DNA of 64,000 nucleotides from Lasiosphaeris hirsuta (lineage: Eukaryota; Ascomycota; Sordariomycetes; Sordariales; Lasiosphaeriaceae): NCBI GenBank assembly GCA_030549175.1, contig JAUKUA010000006.1:930001-994000 (forward strand), read 5' to 3'. This document shows, piece by piece, positions 47,001 to 58,575 of the stretch (position 1 is the stretch's first letter; every line of letters begins with the position of its first letter). The notes under the pieces are model-generated. The model was not told the DNA's origin. It saw only the letters and a list, made by a program, of their open reading frames with translations, and made no database searches. Made by a program: the position numbers and the translations under genes.

Positions 47001-50000
47001 TTTGGATGTCAACTCGGTGACACTCAGATGACGACCAGAGGGCCCATTCCTTGAGACGTGACACGAGAAAGAGAGCCATGGACTGCTCGGCTCGCGGCGG
47101 CAACCAAAGGCTAGGCCCTCGAAGGCGGACAAAAAGACCAAGCGCCATCATCCCCACATCGACCATTGAGCATACCATGTCGGTGTTTAGGACCTCTCGC
47201 CGATCAACAAGTCGAGGAGGTTGGGTTGGGCTGGAAGAAATCCCCAGCAGCCCACTCGTGAGGTGGCGGTGTTTTGGCTCGGAGTGAAAGTCCTTGCAGA
47301 GTGCTCAGTGTATTCTTCAATGTTTGATGTGACCAATCGGTGCCACGCTCGCATATTGGCGAACCACCGAGAGCAAAACGCACCTGTAACACCATTAGCT
47401 GTTGCTCCCTTTGTCCTCTGGATTTCGGGACTTGGAAGATGCCCTATACACGGCCCATGGGGCATCTGAGGCCTCACTATTTGTGAGTTGTGGTTGTTGT
47501 TCGCCTGCAATGTCTGTGGATTTGGACCAACCCCCAGATTCTCCAAGAACCCTGCATAAGCTAGACTCAAGGCAAGCAGACTATTGCTGTTGTGACAGGT
47601 GTCAATCGAAAAAGGGTGAGTTGAGGTAACGAGGCGGCTGCCGGCTTAAGCCGGTCGGGAGGCGTCGGATGCTGAGGTGTCTGGACCTGCTCGATCTGCG
47701 AATCTGGTTCGTGTAAAAACTAAGCTCGGCTTCCGGACGGCGGGCCGCGCTGGGTTATGCCTGGCCGACGAACAGCTGCCCAGGCACCCATTGACGTATG
47801 TCAGGCCACGTGGGAGAAGGTGTTGGTCGCCGGCAAGGGCACCCGAGAGAGGGTCAGCTTTTCCTGCACCACATCAACCTCACCCCTCTCTCACCAGCCT
47901 CAGCCACTTGCCGAACGCCTCACGCTCTACTCGAAAAGAAATGGGGTGGCCTGAAAGGTTCCCCGCGCGAGGGGAACCAATGAGGGTGTCGAGGTTGTCA
48001 GAGAGGATGGCGTGGCGGTTGTATCGACAGGCTCCCACATCCTCTCACGCGTGGCTCGTGCCATTGGTTTCGGCTGAGTGGTAGCTCGATTTCAAAGATC
48101 ATCAAGCCTCATTCCATCCTGCGGCCGGCCCTAGATCTGGGTCCATGCACCACTCATGCGGCTGCTCGTCGTGGGACAGTCTTCGGCAAGGATGCTACTG
48201 CTCAAGGGGACGGTTAGGATGCAACATAGTAGGGCAGCTCTCCCGGGAATTGACACACCATGACCAACGTGTGACACCTCTCAATTCTCCTATTGGCCCG
48301 CACCAGAGAGACCATCGCCAGTGCCTTCGGTAACGATGCTATATTGGACTCCGTATCCAATGGGGACAATGACCGAGGGACGCCCCGGGGATGGAACTTG
48401 CTCGTCCAGGCTGTGAAGCCCTTCTCAAGCCGCTTTACGCCCCACGCGTCCTCGGCAACTGGAGGCGTTGGGCGTTGTTTGACATAAGCCGAGGCCGAAT
48501 CAGTCACTCAGTTGAGCATGGCCCCAGGACACAGTGAGATTGCGGAGAACCCTGGCAGCCCCAAGAAACCTAGATGGTTCGCATGCAGCCATCCCCAAAT
48601 CAAGGTAGGTGAAGCGCTTGGGCGTTGGGAGGGACTAAGCACTCCTCTCTTGGTAAAGTAGGGACGGAGTATTAGCCAGGACAGCAGCAAAAGCAATTAA
48701 TCGACAAAGGCAGACTGAGGAAAAAGACACCAGGAGCATAGGTGGTCTGCATGATTGGTCTTGAGGTATGTATGAGGTATCGTCCAGAGTGGGCTGATTA
48801 TTGGATTGACTTGTTGTAGCACGGATATCCAAGCGGGATATATGACCAGGGGTCAAAGGGGGCTTTGTTGAACGTAATTGGCCGGAACTATAAGATACTG
48901 AAGCTGAAGTTGCGGCTTCAAAACTCTTGAACCGGCTTGCAGCTGACGTCGTTTCCAAAATTGATATGCTGTGTGACAAAAAAAACCCACATTTGCATCC
49001 TTTTTAGCGGTCCAGAAGTAGAAGTGAGCTGATGTGGTGTTGGTAGGTTGAAGCTGCCGTGTTGAGCACAGTTCTGGGCGCGGGGGTGGACACGGCAAGT
49101 GCACCCAGGCGCTCGGATCCAACTCCAGCTTCCAAAATACCAAAAGAACTCCACCAGGGCTCAAGGCGTGTTCGGGCGCCACCGCCTTGCCAGTTACGAT
49201 TACGCAGCGCAGCACTGGCGTAATGGCTTAGCGCATATTCTGGGTTCACTTCCTTTTCTTCTCATGGCCCCGGTTCCTGAGAGTGAAATGGCTCGCCGGT
49301 TCGGGCAATACGTCCTCTCGCACTTCGTGCAACCGTATTGTATGGAGACGCTCATGATGTTTGATGAGTGCTAAGCAGAGGGGAAGGTCACCTTGCACCC
49401 TCCAGCCCGAGGTGACACGGTGTGCGGTACGTAATTTAATCAGCGTGGGGGTTCCGATTCGGTAAAATGTCGATCATTTTATCGGCGGGAAAAAAATTAC
49501 TGGAGAAATTTAGGAGCTAAGATTGAACGTCTTGGATCCCTCGATGCCCCATCTTCATGGAAATACCACGATGACACACCAATGACGGAACTAGCAGGTT
49601 TCGCCGGCGATGACCGTGAGCAAGCAGGAAGATGCTTTGCCTCGTACTCTTTTTCCCGAGAACACTCTACCACAGTACAAAGTACACATACACGTCCCGA
49701 CGGGTCCTCTTCGTGCTGACTGATGGCGACGCATGACTTTTTCCCTTCCATCATTCTTGGCACATGCGTCAACCTCAATGAAGAAGGTACGTGTCCGTGC
49801 TGCCCAGATACAAATATGACGGAGTACTGAGGAAGGGATGTAGTTGATTTTTTATATTGCGCGGCGTAAAGTGCAGGCCAAAGCCTCGCACTGTCTGCGC
49901 AGAATTAGTACTGCGTAACCATCATGCTGGGTCACCGGGGGGCTTGCTTGCTTTTTCTTTTGGGCGCAAAAGCAGGGCCTCAAGAAGAAGAAACCATGAC

Positions 50001-53000
50001 CCAGACCAGAGGGCCCGACTGCCCCTGCCCCCTCCGCTTGGTTTCGGTAATTCCTCGAAGCCGTCAACGTTAGGATCGGGCCTGTGGAGTCACGCGATCA
50101 ATGGGGATATATTTGGCGAACTCAACGTCGATGGTAACTGCAACACAGTGTGTAAGGTGGAAAATGTACTGTGCTATATACTCATTGAAAATGTTGGTTG
50201 GTGCTGTGGTGCTGTGGCTCGTTGGCACTTGTCTTTTTTAGGAAGCAAATGCAAACCCAATGCCGTGCCGCCTTCAGGTTCTGGAATATTGCTGATTGAG
50301 GACTGTCGTTGCGTGTTGGCAATCGAAGACCCCCACCACCTTTTTGCGGCGTCATTCCAGACTCCAGAACCACGCTGCTGGAACCGGGAGTGTCAGGCCC
50401 CAGGCCACGGGCACCCAGGGCTGGGACGGGAGGTGGGAGGATCGAGGGGAGAGCGCGCACTGACCAAAGTCCGTCCAGCGGGCTGACAGAGTGCCCGGGC
50501 AACAATGCAGGGAACGAGAACCAAAAAGCGAACCGTGTTGACGACAAAGTACACTTTTCGGAACTTCACTTTAGCCTCAGCCCCTCACCCACCGACGGCG
50601 CACACTGGAATGGGCTTGTCTTCTCCGCAGCGTCTCTTTATTGCTGCCATTTCTGTGACTTTCGGTCCTGGGCCACGGGGCCGCATCAATTGGCCTTTCT
50701 TGCCCAAAGTGTCGAAAGAATTGGCTCGAGCCTCTTCTAGATTCCCAACAAACGTCCGTCCCGTCTCGTCCGGCATGGCCCGCACGCCGCCGAGGAGAGG
50801 GGAGTGATTCGGGGCTCCGCCGAATCTCCACACAACGTGACAGCTCGCCCCCTCTCCTGTGGCTTGGCGGCGGATGAAGAACATGGCACGGCAACGTCAG
50901 CCAGCTGAGATACGGATGCAGGAGGATATTTCCCACCTGTGCTTGACGACAGAGGCGCAGGCTGAGTGGTCGGCACCTTGCGAAGAGTGTGTCACCTGCC
51001 CCTCCAACAGCCCCTCACGACCCCTCCATGCGTGTCGATGCTCCCCAATTGACGTCCCAAAAACCCAAAGAAGCCAGTCGCATGGTACGCCAGCAGAGCT
51101 GGCATTGACTGGCTGTTCGCTGTAGGAGTCGACCGTGTCATTTGTGTCGTCTGCCTTTGGCGGAGATAGGTCCGACAGCAGCGTGCCATTGGGCTATTCT
51201 GGTGGTCAGGCCGAACGCGTTGCAATTGTCCCTTGCCGTCATTGAATCACGTCGATGACAAGCGGTGCCGGGGACAACTGTCATTGTGGCAGAAGGCAAC
51301 CTGCTCAACCGCCCTTCCGACTCTCATACGAGAGGGCTCTTGTGTCTCACACAAAACCCCTGCAGCTGTCACCTGATAGGCTCCTTATATGATCGACGAT
51401 GCCACCACACAACCACAGCGTCGCCGCCGCTGGTGTCTTCCGGCGGTGTCCTGATGACCATCACCTTTGTCGGTTCCTGACAAACCAGCAGGACTCCATC
51501 AGCCGACCGTTGCTGATGGCGAGTGTCCGTCAACCGTCGCCCATTCCCAATCGAGCTTCCCGGCCCAGTCTACTGACCGCCAGTCGCACGCCAGTTTGGG
51601 AGCAGATGTCTACCATGAACAGGGGCGCTGCGTGGGATTCACTGAGCAAGCAGCCACGGCCACCGCGCCCAAAGCACTCCCACGGGTAGATTGGGCACCG
51701 GGCCCGTGGTTGTTGAGCCTCCTCCCGTCTGATTTACATGGCCGGCACTGTACCTTTCGTAGGCACGCAGCCCCCAGTCCATATGATGTAACGCCGCCGC
51801 CCAAGCCGAGCTGGCACCGCTCGCCCAATCATCCCCGGCGAGAGGCCGTGTCAGATCTGTGAGGTTCTGAGGCGGCCCGGAGCTTGTCCAGATTCAAGCC
51901 CCAGCGCCTCGGCGTGGCCTAGGGGCACCCACGGGGCACGGGGCAAAACGCCGCTCTTTGCGCATGCCAACCATGTCGGGCGAACATGCAATCGTGCTTC
52001 GTGAGAGAAGAAAAAACTGTGACCCAAGGTACCTTGGGGAAACATTTCCTCCTCAAGGCTAAGGCAGGCTACCTCACCAACAGACAATTGGAAGACGGAT
52101 GAAATATCAATTGCCAACTACCGTAATTGCTTCATTACCCTAGCAATTGGTCAAGACAATCGCAAACGGGACACGCTTTTCTAAGTCCCCTGAATGTCTT
52201 CCCATTTCCGAGACTTTGAGGACCCCAAAGTCCACCCCGCCAACTCCGGCCCATTCCTGGTGACAGGTCGCAATACACAGAGTCTTTTGGATACTTGCCC
52301 AAGACTCGCGTTCCGGGAGGTACCGGAACTGCATGCGTGGGATTCATCGGGCTTGCCACATTATTGCACATTGTGAACTGGTGCGGTGAGAGGCGCTAGT
52401 CGCTGAATTCGTAGCTGTATCCCGCCCGACCCTTTGGATTCGATCGAGGATGGGGATGGGAAGCGAAGCCAAGATGATTAGGATCATTACAGGATGCTGG
52501 CTGTCAGGGCAAGATACGAATACACTACAGTATACCGACTAGCGGGAGGCCGGGGGGCTCAGCATCGCAGTGTCCGGCGCGACCAGACAGCCAAGCCACC
52601 ACACCGAACCGACAGCATGTGGCCATGTGCATGGCGACTCCGGCATCATGATAACCACTGAACGGCGGCGCAACGGATCCTCACCGAGAGGCCGAACGGA
52701 CATGGTTCCGGAGGGGCGAAACGGTAACCATCTCGGCTCGGTTTCGACGGTGACAGGCCGTCGGCCTGACGAAAACACTGAGGCTGCGTTCCGCGTGTCT
52801 GGCCACAGTTTTCGTGAATAGGGGGCGGGCGAGGGCGGCACCGATCTGATCAGGACGTCACCTGCAGATGTTCTGGAGCCATTCTCCGCATGAAGACTAG
52901 AGCCGGGACGGCAAAGAACGATTCCCTTGCTGGGTTTAGCGGCTGTCGATGTGCCTTGGCTAGTGTGGTAGCATTTGCACCCAAGCAAGCGGTGCCTGTC

Positions 53001-53845
53001 TGCCTGTCAGGCCTGCCAGGCTAACCCCCACACAACAGCCCGCCCGCAAAATTTCTTGCACAGATCCTGGCTCCTTGGATCGGTGCCCTGTCATGCCCTG
53101 TCGTGCTCGAGCCCCTTCAGACGGCTCCCCATCCCCAGATTCGAATTCGACTGCTCGACTGGCGGCGCGCACTGTGGGCTAGTACTTCGTACATGGAAAG
53201 CAAGGCCTCCGTGGGCCAAAGGGGGCCAAGGCACGACGCCCGGCATCCCTGTTCTGCAAGCTCCCAAAACTGACAAAACGGACGGGGTGGGCGGCCAGTT
53301 CGCTCTACACGCAAATCACAGCGCTTATTGCGTCCGTCGTTCGATGCGATGGATGGTTTTCTTGTGACCTTCAGCTTGCCATTGTCCGGCGTAGGCGCAG
53401 TCCGTCGCTCGGCCTTGTGCGGCAACACGGCGTCGTCGCGCTCAAGGTACCGAGTGACCTCCATGCCTGTGCTCCACGGGGAACGCCACCAGACCGAGCT
53501 AAGGGACCCGGAAGCCGCTTTGGAACGGGGAAAAAAAGAAATAAAAGGCAGGAAGAAAAAAAAAAAGAAATACGCTATTATCACCGGCCCTCGGGCATCG
53601 ACCCATCATTCCCTGTCTCGTCTCCCCCAGCTGGCCCAGGCTCCGCCGCTCGTCAGCCAGATACTAGATCCCCTCCTCCCTACCCTCCGCTTAGTGTATA
53701 CAAATATCCTCCGCCTCCCCCGCCAGCTTGACAAGATCCTCCCTCGTCTTCCATCCTCATCATACTTCCAACATCTTTGAACACAGTGCCCTCGCGATCG
53801 ACAACAGTCTGTCGTATCTTCCCACATTACACTTATAACTCTATC

Positions 53846-54979
53846 ATGTCTCCCCATAACGACGCACCCTCGCCCACGGGCAGCTTCACAACCGGCTTCA
53901 ACAGGTCCTTCCGCCCATCTGGCTCAGAAACCCTCTTGACCGGACATCTGAGTGTGGGCGAGCCTCACTCCCCGCTCAGCTGCTCGTACAGCAGCACCTC
54001 TCTGGATTCATCCCCGTTCCACATGGCTCGGCCGCTTGTGCCTGGCGTATATGTGCCAACCATGTGCTTCTTCGAGGAAGGGACAGAAGACGTCGATACG
54101 GCTACCATTGCCCACCATGCCGTACGACTGGCTCGCGCCGGCGTCACTGGCCTTGCTACTCAGGGGTCGAACGGAGAGGCCGTCCACCTCACCCACTCTG
54201 AGAGGCAACTGGTCACGGCAACCACACGCAAGGCACTCAACGAGTCTGGTTTCTCACACATGCCCATCATTGTTGGCTGTGGTTCGCAAAGCACCCGCGA
54301 GACCATTCAGTACTGCCGCGAGGGGTGGGAGGCGGGCGGCGACTACGCACTTGTGCTGCCGCCGTCCTACTACGCTCCCCTGTTCGCCCCATCTTCTGAG
54401 ACTATCACCGAATTCTTCCGCGCCGTCGCGGATGCGTCTCCTATCCCCATTATCATTTACAACTACCCCGGCGCTGTCAACGGCATGGATCTTTCTTCCG
54501 ACATCATTCTCGGGCTTGCCGAGCATCCCAACATTGTGGGTGTGAAGCTCACCTGCGGCAACACAGGCAAGCTGAACCGCGTGGCTGCTGCCGCCCGGAA
54601 GCTCTCCAAGAAGCATGACCCAAACCACCCTGAGTTCCTGGTTCTCGCGGGTTCTGCCGATTTCTCTATCCAGTCCCTTGTGGCTGGCGGCCATGGAATC
54701 CTAGCCGGGCTCGCCAACATTGCCCCCAAGGCGTGCATCCAGACGATTGAGCTCTACAAGCAGGGCAAGGTCGCTGAGTCGCAAGCAATGCAGGAGATCG
54801 TCTCTCAGGGAGACTGGACTGCCATCCAAGGTGGCGTTGTTGGAGTCAAGGCCGGCCTCCAGAGTTGGATGGGCTACGGCGGTGTCGGGAGAAGCCCCCT
54901 GCCTAGGCCGTCCCCTGATCAGGCGAGAAGGTGGAAGGATGGCTTCAGGGAGCTCGTCATGTTGGAGAAGTCTCTCTAA
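53846..54979 (+). CDS. DapA-family class I aldolase/lyase
   Basis: TIM-barrel Schiff-base enzyme of the dihydrodipicolinate synthase family. Fungi lack lysine synthesis by this route, so the likely role is 4-hydroxy-2-oxoglutarate or 2-keto-3-deoxy-sugar-acid aldolase. Single exon, 377 aa. The Schiff-base lysine is Lys234 in GVKLTCGNTGK and the partner tyrosine lies in IIIYNYPGA (205-209). Substrate-end motifs are TQGSNGEAVHLTHSER (105-120) and LPPSYYAPLF. GVKLTCGN is shared with fungal gaaC/LGA1-type 2-keto-3-deoxy-L-galactonate aldolases, but the N-terminal half also fits other paralogues. Residues 1-60 are a Ser-rich extension outside the barrel; Met60 (54023) would start a conventional-length enzyme. 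Confidence 0.88.
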   Translation: MSPHNDAPSPTGSFTTGFNRSFRPSGSETLLTGHLSVGEPHSPLSCSYSSTSLDSSPFHMARPLVPGVYVPTMCFFEEGTEDVDTATIAHHAVRLARAGVTGLATQGSNGEAVHLTHSERQLVTATTRKALNESGFSHMPIIVGCGSQSTRETIQYCREGWEAGGDYALVLPPSYYAPLFAPSSETITEFFRAVADASPIPIIIYNYPGAVNGMDLSSDIILGLAEHPNIVGVKLTCGNTGKLNRVAAAARKLSKKHDPNHPEFLVLAGSADFSIQSLVAGGHGILAGLANIAPKACIQTIELYKQGKVAESQAMQEIVSQGDWTAIQGGVVGVKAGLQSWMGYGGVGRSPLPRPSPDQARRWKDGFRELVMLEKSL

Positions 54980-57900
54980 AGTGGTTTACCGTCAGCATCA
55001 GTAAGCAGTCATCAAGCCTCGATGGCGAAGATTTCTTGCAGTGCTTGCGGGAGCTCATCCCTCTTGTCAAACGGATCATGGCTTCTGTTTTTTATTTTGT
55101 TTCATTTGGGCTGGGCGAATCAGCGAGCATTAAGCATATGTGGTGACCAAGCTCGGGCTTTCAGGGGTGGCACAACGGCATAGAGGGAGACGGGGGGGGA
55201 CCTCTTCTGGTGGCTCTGAGGGACAAAACATCACACATTTTCTCGGCGTTTATGACGGCTTGTTTTACATGCCACCATGTGGAACCGGGTGATTTGGGGA
55301 AAGAAGAGCTGGGAAAGGCAAAATAGAAAACTTTCACTCGGAGTTATCAAAACAATGGAGGGCACACAGCATGGAGCTTTTTTCTTTGTTTTTACAGCTC
55401 CCCTCTGTGCTATTGGTTTCTATTATTGGTGGAGGAATTCTGCGGGTTGCTGCGTGACTCACTCAACGGTGAGGTGGAAGAGTCTCTTCTAGGGAAGGCG
55501 GATCTTGGGCGTGCTGGAGAGAGTCTGTCGCCTTCCGACACTTTTTTCCCTTCAGTCTTGCCTTTTGAGCGCCTAAAAGCCTGCGTGGGATTTTGTACGG
55601 ACCTGAATGAAGTATTTATGGTATTTTAAGAACATATTTTAATTACGGTGTCATTTCGGGTGCTGTTGTCTGCGTATTGAGAGGTAGTTTACTACGCATA
55701 GTTTCACTCATACAAACTTCTACATCTGTGTTGATATGTAAATATAGAGACCCATACCCCCTCCATGGCTCACCTTACAGGTTTACCTTTCTTGAATAGC
55801 ACAGTTTGTGGTTACCTTGAAATAGCTCACGTGTTTCGGGCGGTCACATTCACTTACTCCTGCCCTCGTCATTGCTTGCTCACTGGTGATCCTCTGCCAA
55901 CACGCCGCAGCTAACATGATACCAGGCTTGGCTTCGGATATCACGAACGGAGGTGACTCCAGTGCCCGGACCGGACGAATGGCTCTATTTGCCACAGTAC
56001 GATGCCCCCCCCCCAATAACCCCGCGCCTCTCGGGTGCCCCGGCAGGTTCCAGAACGCGCCAGAACACGCCAAACAATCTCCCGCGGCAGCCGAACGCGA
56101 GCTCAGAAACAGCAGAGAGAGCGAGTGGAGAAAAGATCGAGTGGAGGCATGACCTCACAACTCCGCCCCACGCAAACAAAAAATGGAGCGTGTCGAGTTG
56201 CTAATTAAAGGAACACCCTGGATTCGAGGTACAAGTAGGTGTGAGGTAGCATTATATCACTGGTCTGTTGTGTGTCTGGCCCAGCCTCCGGCTCACGGGG
56301 CAAATGGGGGCTGCATGAAGAAATCTCCACGATGAGAGTGTGGGGGGAATAGGAGGGGAGCAGGATGAGGGGAGATAGAGTTGCACACATACACAGCACA
56401 CCACACTGCGATGCACCACATGCCGTTTCCCCGTCTGTCTCTTTCTGAGTTCTGAGCTGATCTTCTCCATGTTGTGTAGTGATGGCGCAGCCGGACTTGC
56501 CAAGGGAATCAGGTTATGCAAGAGGCGAGATGCTCTCTTCTTACACGCGCCCTCATCTCCCCCTCTAGGCCGCTTGCACGCCGCTAACAGCCGGTTCGGT
56601 CCCGGTCCCGAATCCGGGCCTGTCTGTATGCACATAGATAAGCGCGTGCTGCCATGGAGAGAAATAGGTAACAGCAAACCGCTTCTTGCTCTCGTCGTTA
56701 GATGCCGTTGCGTCGCCCCATGCCACGTATCATATGTGGCTCGCCGGTTATCGCTTCCGGGGCCCTGTGTATCTGTTTCAATGTACGGTACCGGCCAGGT
56801 TTTTCAGGCTCATCTTGATTATGCGTACCGCGCCAGATATCTGATAGATGATATGACTGATCCCAACTGAGGGGCATCGGCAGTGAGGGGGAGGCTCTCG
56901 TACTGTCTTTCCTGCAGTCGGCAGTGGAAGGGAAGGGGGGCAGTGAAGCCCGAGAAGAAAAAGCAAAGCAGACGGAAAGAGACAGAGCCCGAGACAGAAG
57001 ACTCAAGATTCTGTGTCAGACAAGCCCCGCGTGGTTCTTCCTTTTCCCTCTGTGGTGCTGCCTGTATCACCAATAAAGCATTGCAAAGCTGTGTGTGTAA
57101 GTATGCGCGGTGCGTGCAGCAGCGCGTGCATGTCTGGGTCAGGCCAAGGAAGAGAAAAGAAAATGGAATGCGGAAGTCACACAGCGGGTCAGCTGGTCGC
57201 CAGGACAGAAGCCCGAGGGAAGAGCGAGGGAACAGCGAGGGACGGGAACCTTGAGCAAGAGCAGATAGAGAGCGGTAAAAGCGCGAGCGGGATTGGGAAG
57301 GTAGGGGATGCTGCGATGGCCGATGGCAGGTAGTGGGCACAAATGGCAGGCACGGGACGTGGTTGAGGTTGAGGTGAGGTTGAGGTGGGACCCGAATGTC
57401 AACTCCTAAGCTCTTACACACCTAACCTAGCTCCAAAGCTGTTAAGCTCCTAAGCACTTGCAAGCGGCTGCAGCAAGCCACGTTTGACATTTGGGCTCTC
57501 GGGCTCGATTGCCGGGGCGCTGGCGGGTGCGTGCCTTGTTGGGCTCCGTTGCTTCGTTTCTTTTTCTGCTTTAAATCTTAGTCATTTTCTTCATCTTTTC
57601 CCTGCACACTGCCGAACCCATCTCACATGGGAGGAAGCGCGGGCAAAACCCAGGTCGCCCCCCACGGAGACAAGAACGACGACGACATCACACACCCAGT
57701 GAAGCAGCAGAAGAAAATTTCTGTCAGCAACCACGCAAACAGGGGAACGCTTGATTGTCGCCAATGCCGGGATTCTGGATTTTTGACACCCATGTGCCCC
57801 GTGTCCTTCGAGAAGAAGCCGACGAAATATCGAATCGAGCGAGCCATCAAGCCGCAACGGGAAAGACAGACAGAACGCAACGGCTACGGCTGCGGCAGCG

Positions 57901-58575
57901 CAACGCCATGCCCTTGCAGCAAGCAGCCAGCCATCCAGGCGCCCGCCCGCACGCCCACCTTGGCCTCGTCAGAAGCGGCCAGCGCAAAAGCAGTGCAATG
58001 GCAGACACGATACACCAACAACGCAAGCCAAAGACGCGATGCTAGTCGGGCAATCAGATCATCGCCCGCCGTCCATCTAACGGACAGCACCATGGCCGTG
58101 GTCCGCAAACACGGCTTTCCTAGGCCACAGCAAAAGTGTTCCCCCCCCCCCCCCCGCTGACCGACTCTTTTCTTGTCTCGTACTATCTGACCCGTTTTTG
58201 CGACCACCGGCAATGACCGCAAGCGCATGGTGGTACTGTCCCGGCACGGATACGGATGTTAGTATGGTGCTGTGCTGGTGCTGGTACTGATACTGAGGCT
58301 GGGCAAAAACGTCTTGTGCTCAAAGACCACAAGGCTGGTGATATCGTTACAGCTGCGTTGCTTGGAGACATGACGACAGTCCTGTCCCCCTCCCGGAGCA
58401 TGTGTTAATTCTCCACTCTCGATAAAATGGAGGAGGCAGCCAGTCCTCGTTTTTCTCTAGTCAACTCTGCTTAACGTTTGGTTGCTTGGCGATGTAGCTG
58501 CAGTTTCAGCTTGTGCCCTCCGTCTTCTGATTCATGCCCGATTTTTTGCTGCACAGCTGGTCCTCGGTGGCAAAG
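54980..58575. other. 3.6-kb intergenic region
   Basis: No supported gene. The 3' flank of the aldolase is T-rich. Frames of 100-200 codons at 56819..57421 (minus) and 57627..58160 (plus, ending in a C14 run at about 58141-58154) are low-complexity and unrecognised. A GAGGTT/GAGGTG short tandem patch lies near 57360-57390. Confidence 0.45.

Larger units (their letters stand above)
39802..53845. other. 14-kb gene-poor block
   Basis: Apart from a 5S rRNA gene near 40.5 kb, no convincing gene was found on either strand. The longest frames (for example 41800..42450 and 44892..45416 plus) are Pro/Arg/Ser-rich, lack recognisable domains and overlap equally long opposite frames. The first kilobase is AT-rich; the rest has mixed composition. 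Protein-like fragments around 42.98-43.9 kb are listed separately. No terminal repeats, transposase or reverse-transcriptase motifs were seen. Confidence 0.5.

Noticed and set aside
39802..53845. Transposon or LTR element in the gene-poor block
   Set aside because: No reverse transcriptase, integrase or transposase motifs and no paired terminal repeats were seen by eye.
56819..57421. 200-codon minus frame
   Set aside because: Leu/Ser/Arg-rich shadow of CT-rich leader-like DNA; no domain and no start context.
57627..58160. 177-codon plus frame ending in a C14 run
   Set aside because: Low-complexity, scattered Cys, no recognised family; ends in homopolymer.
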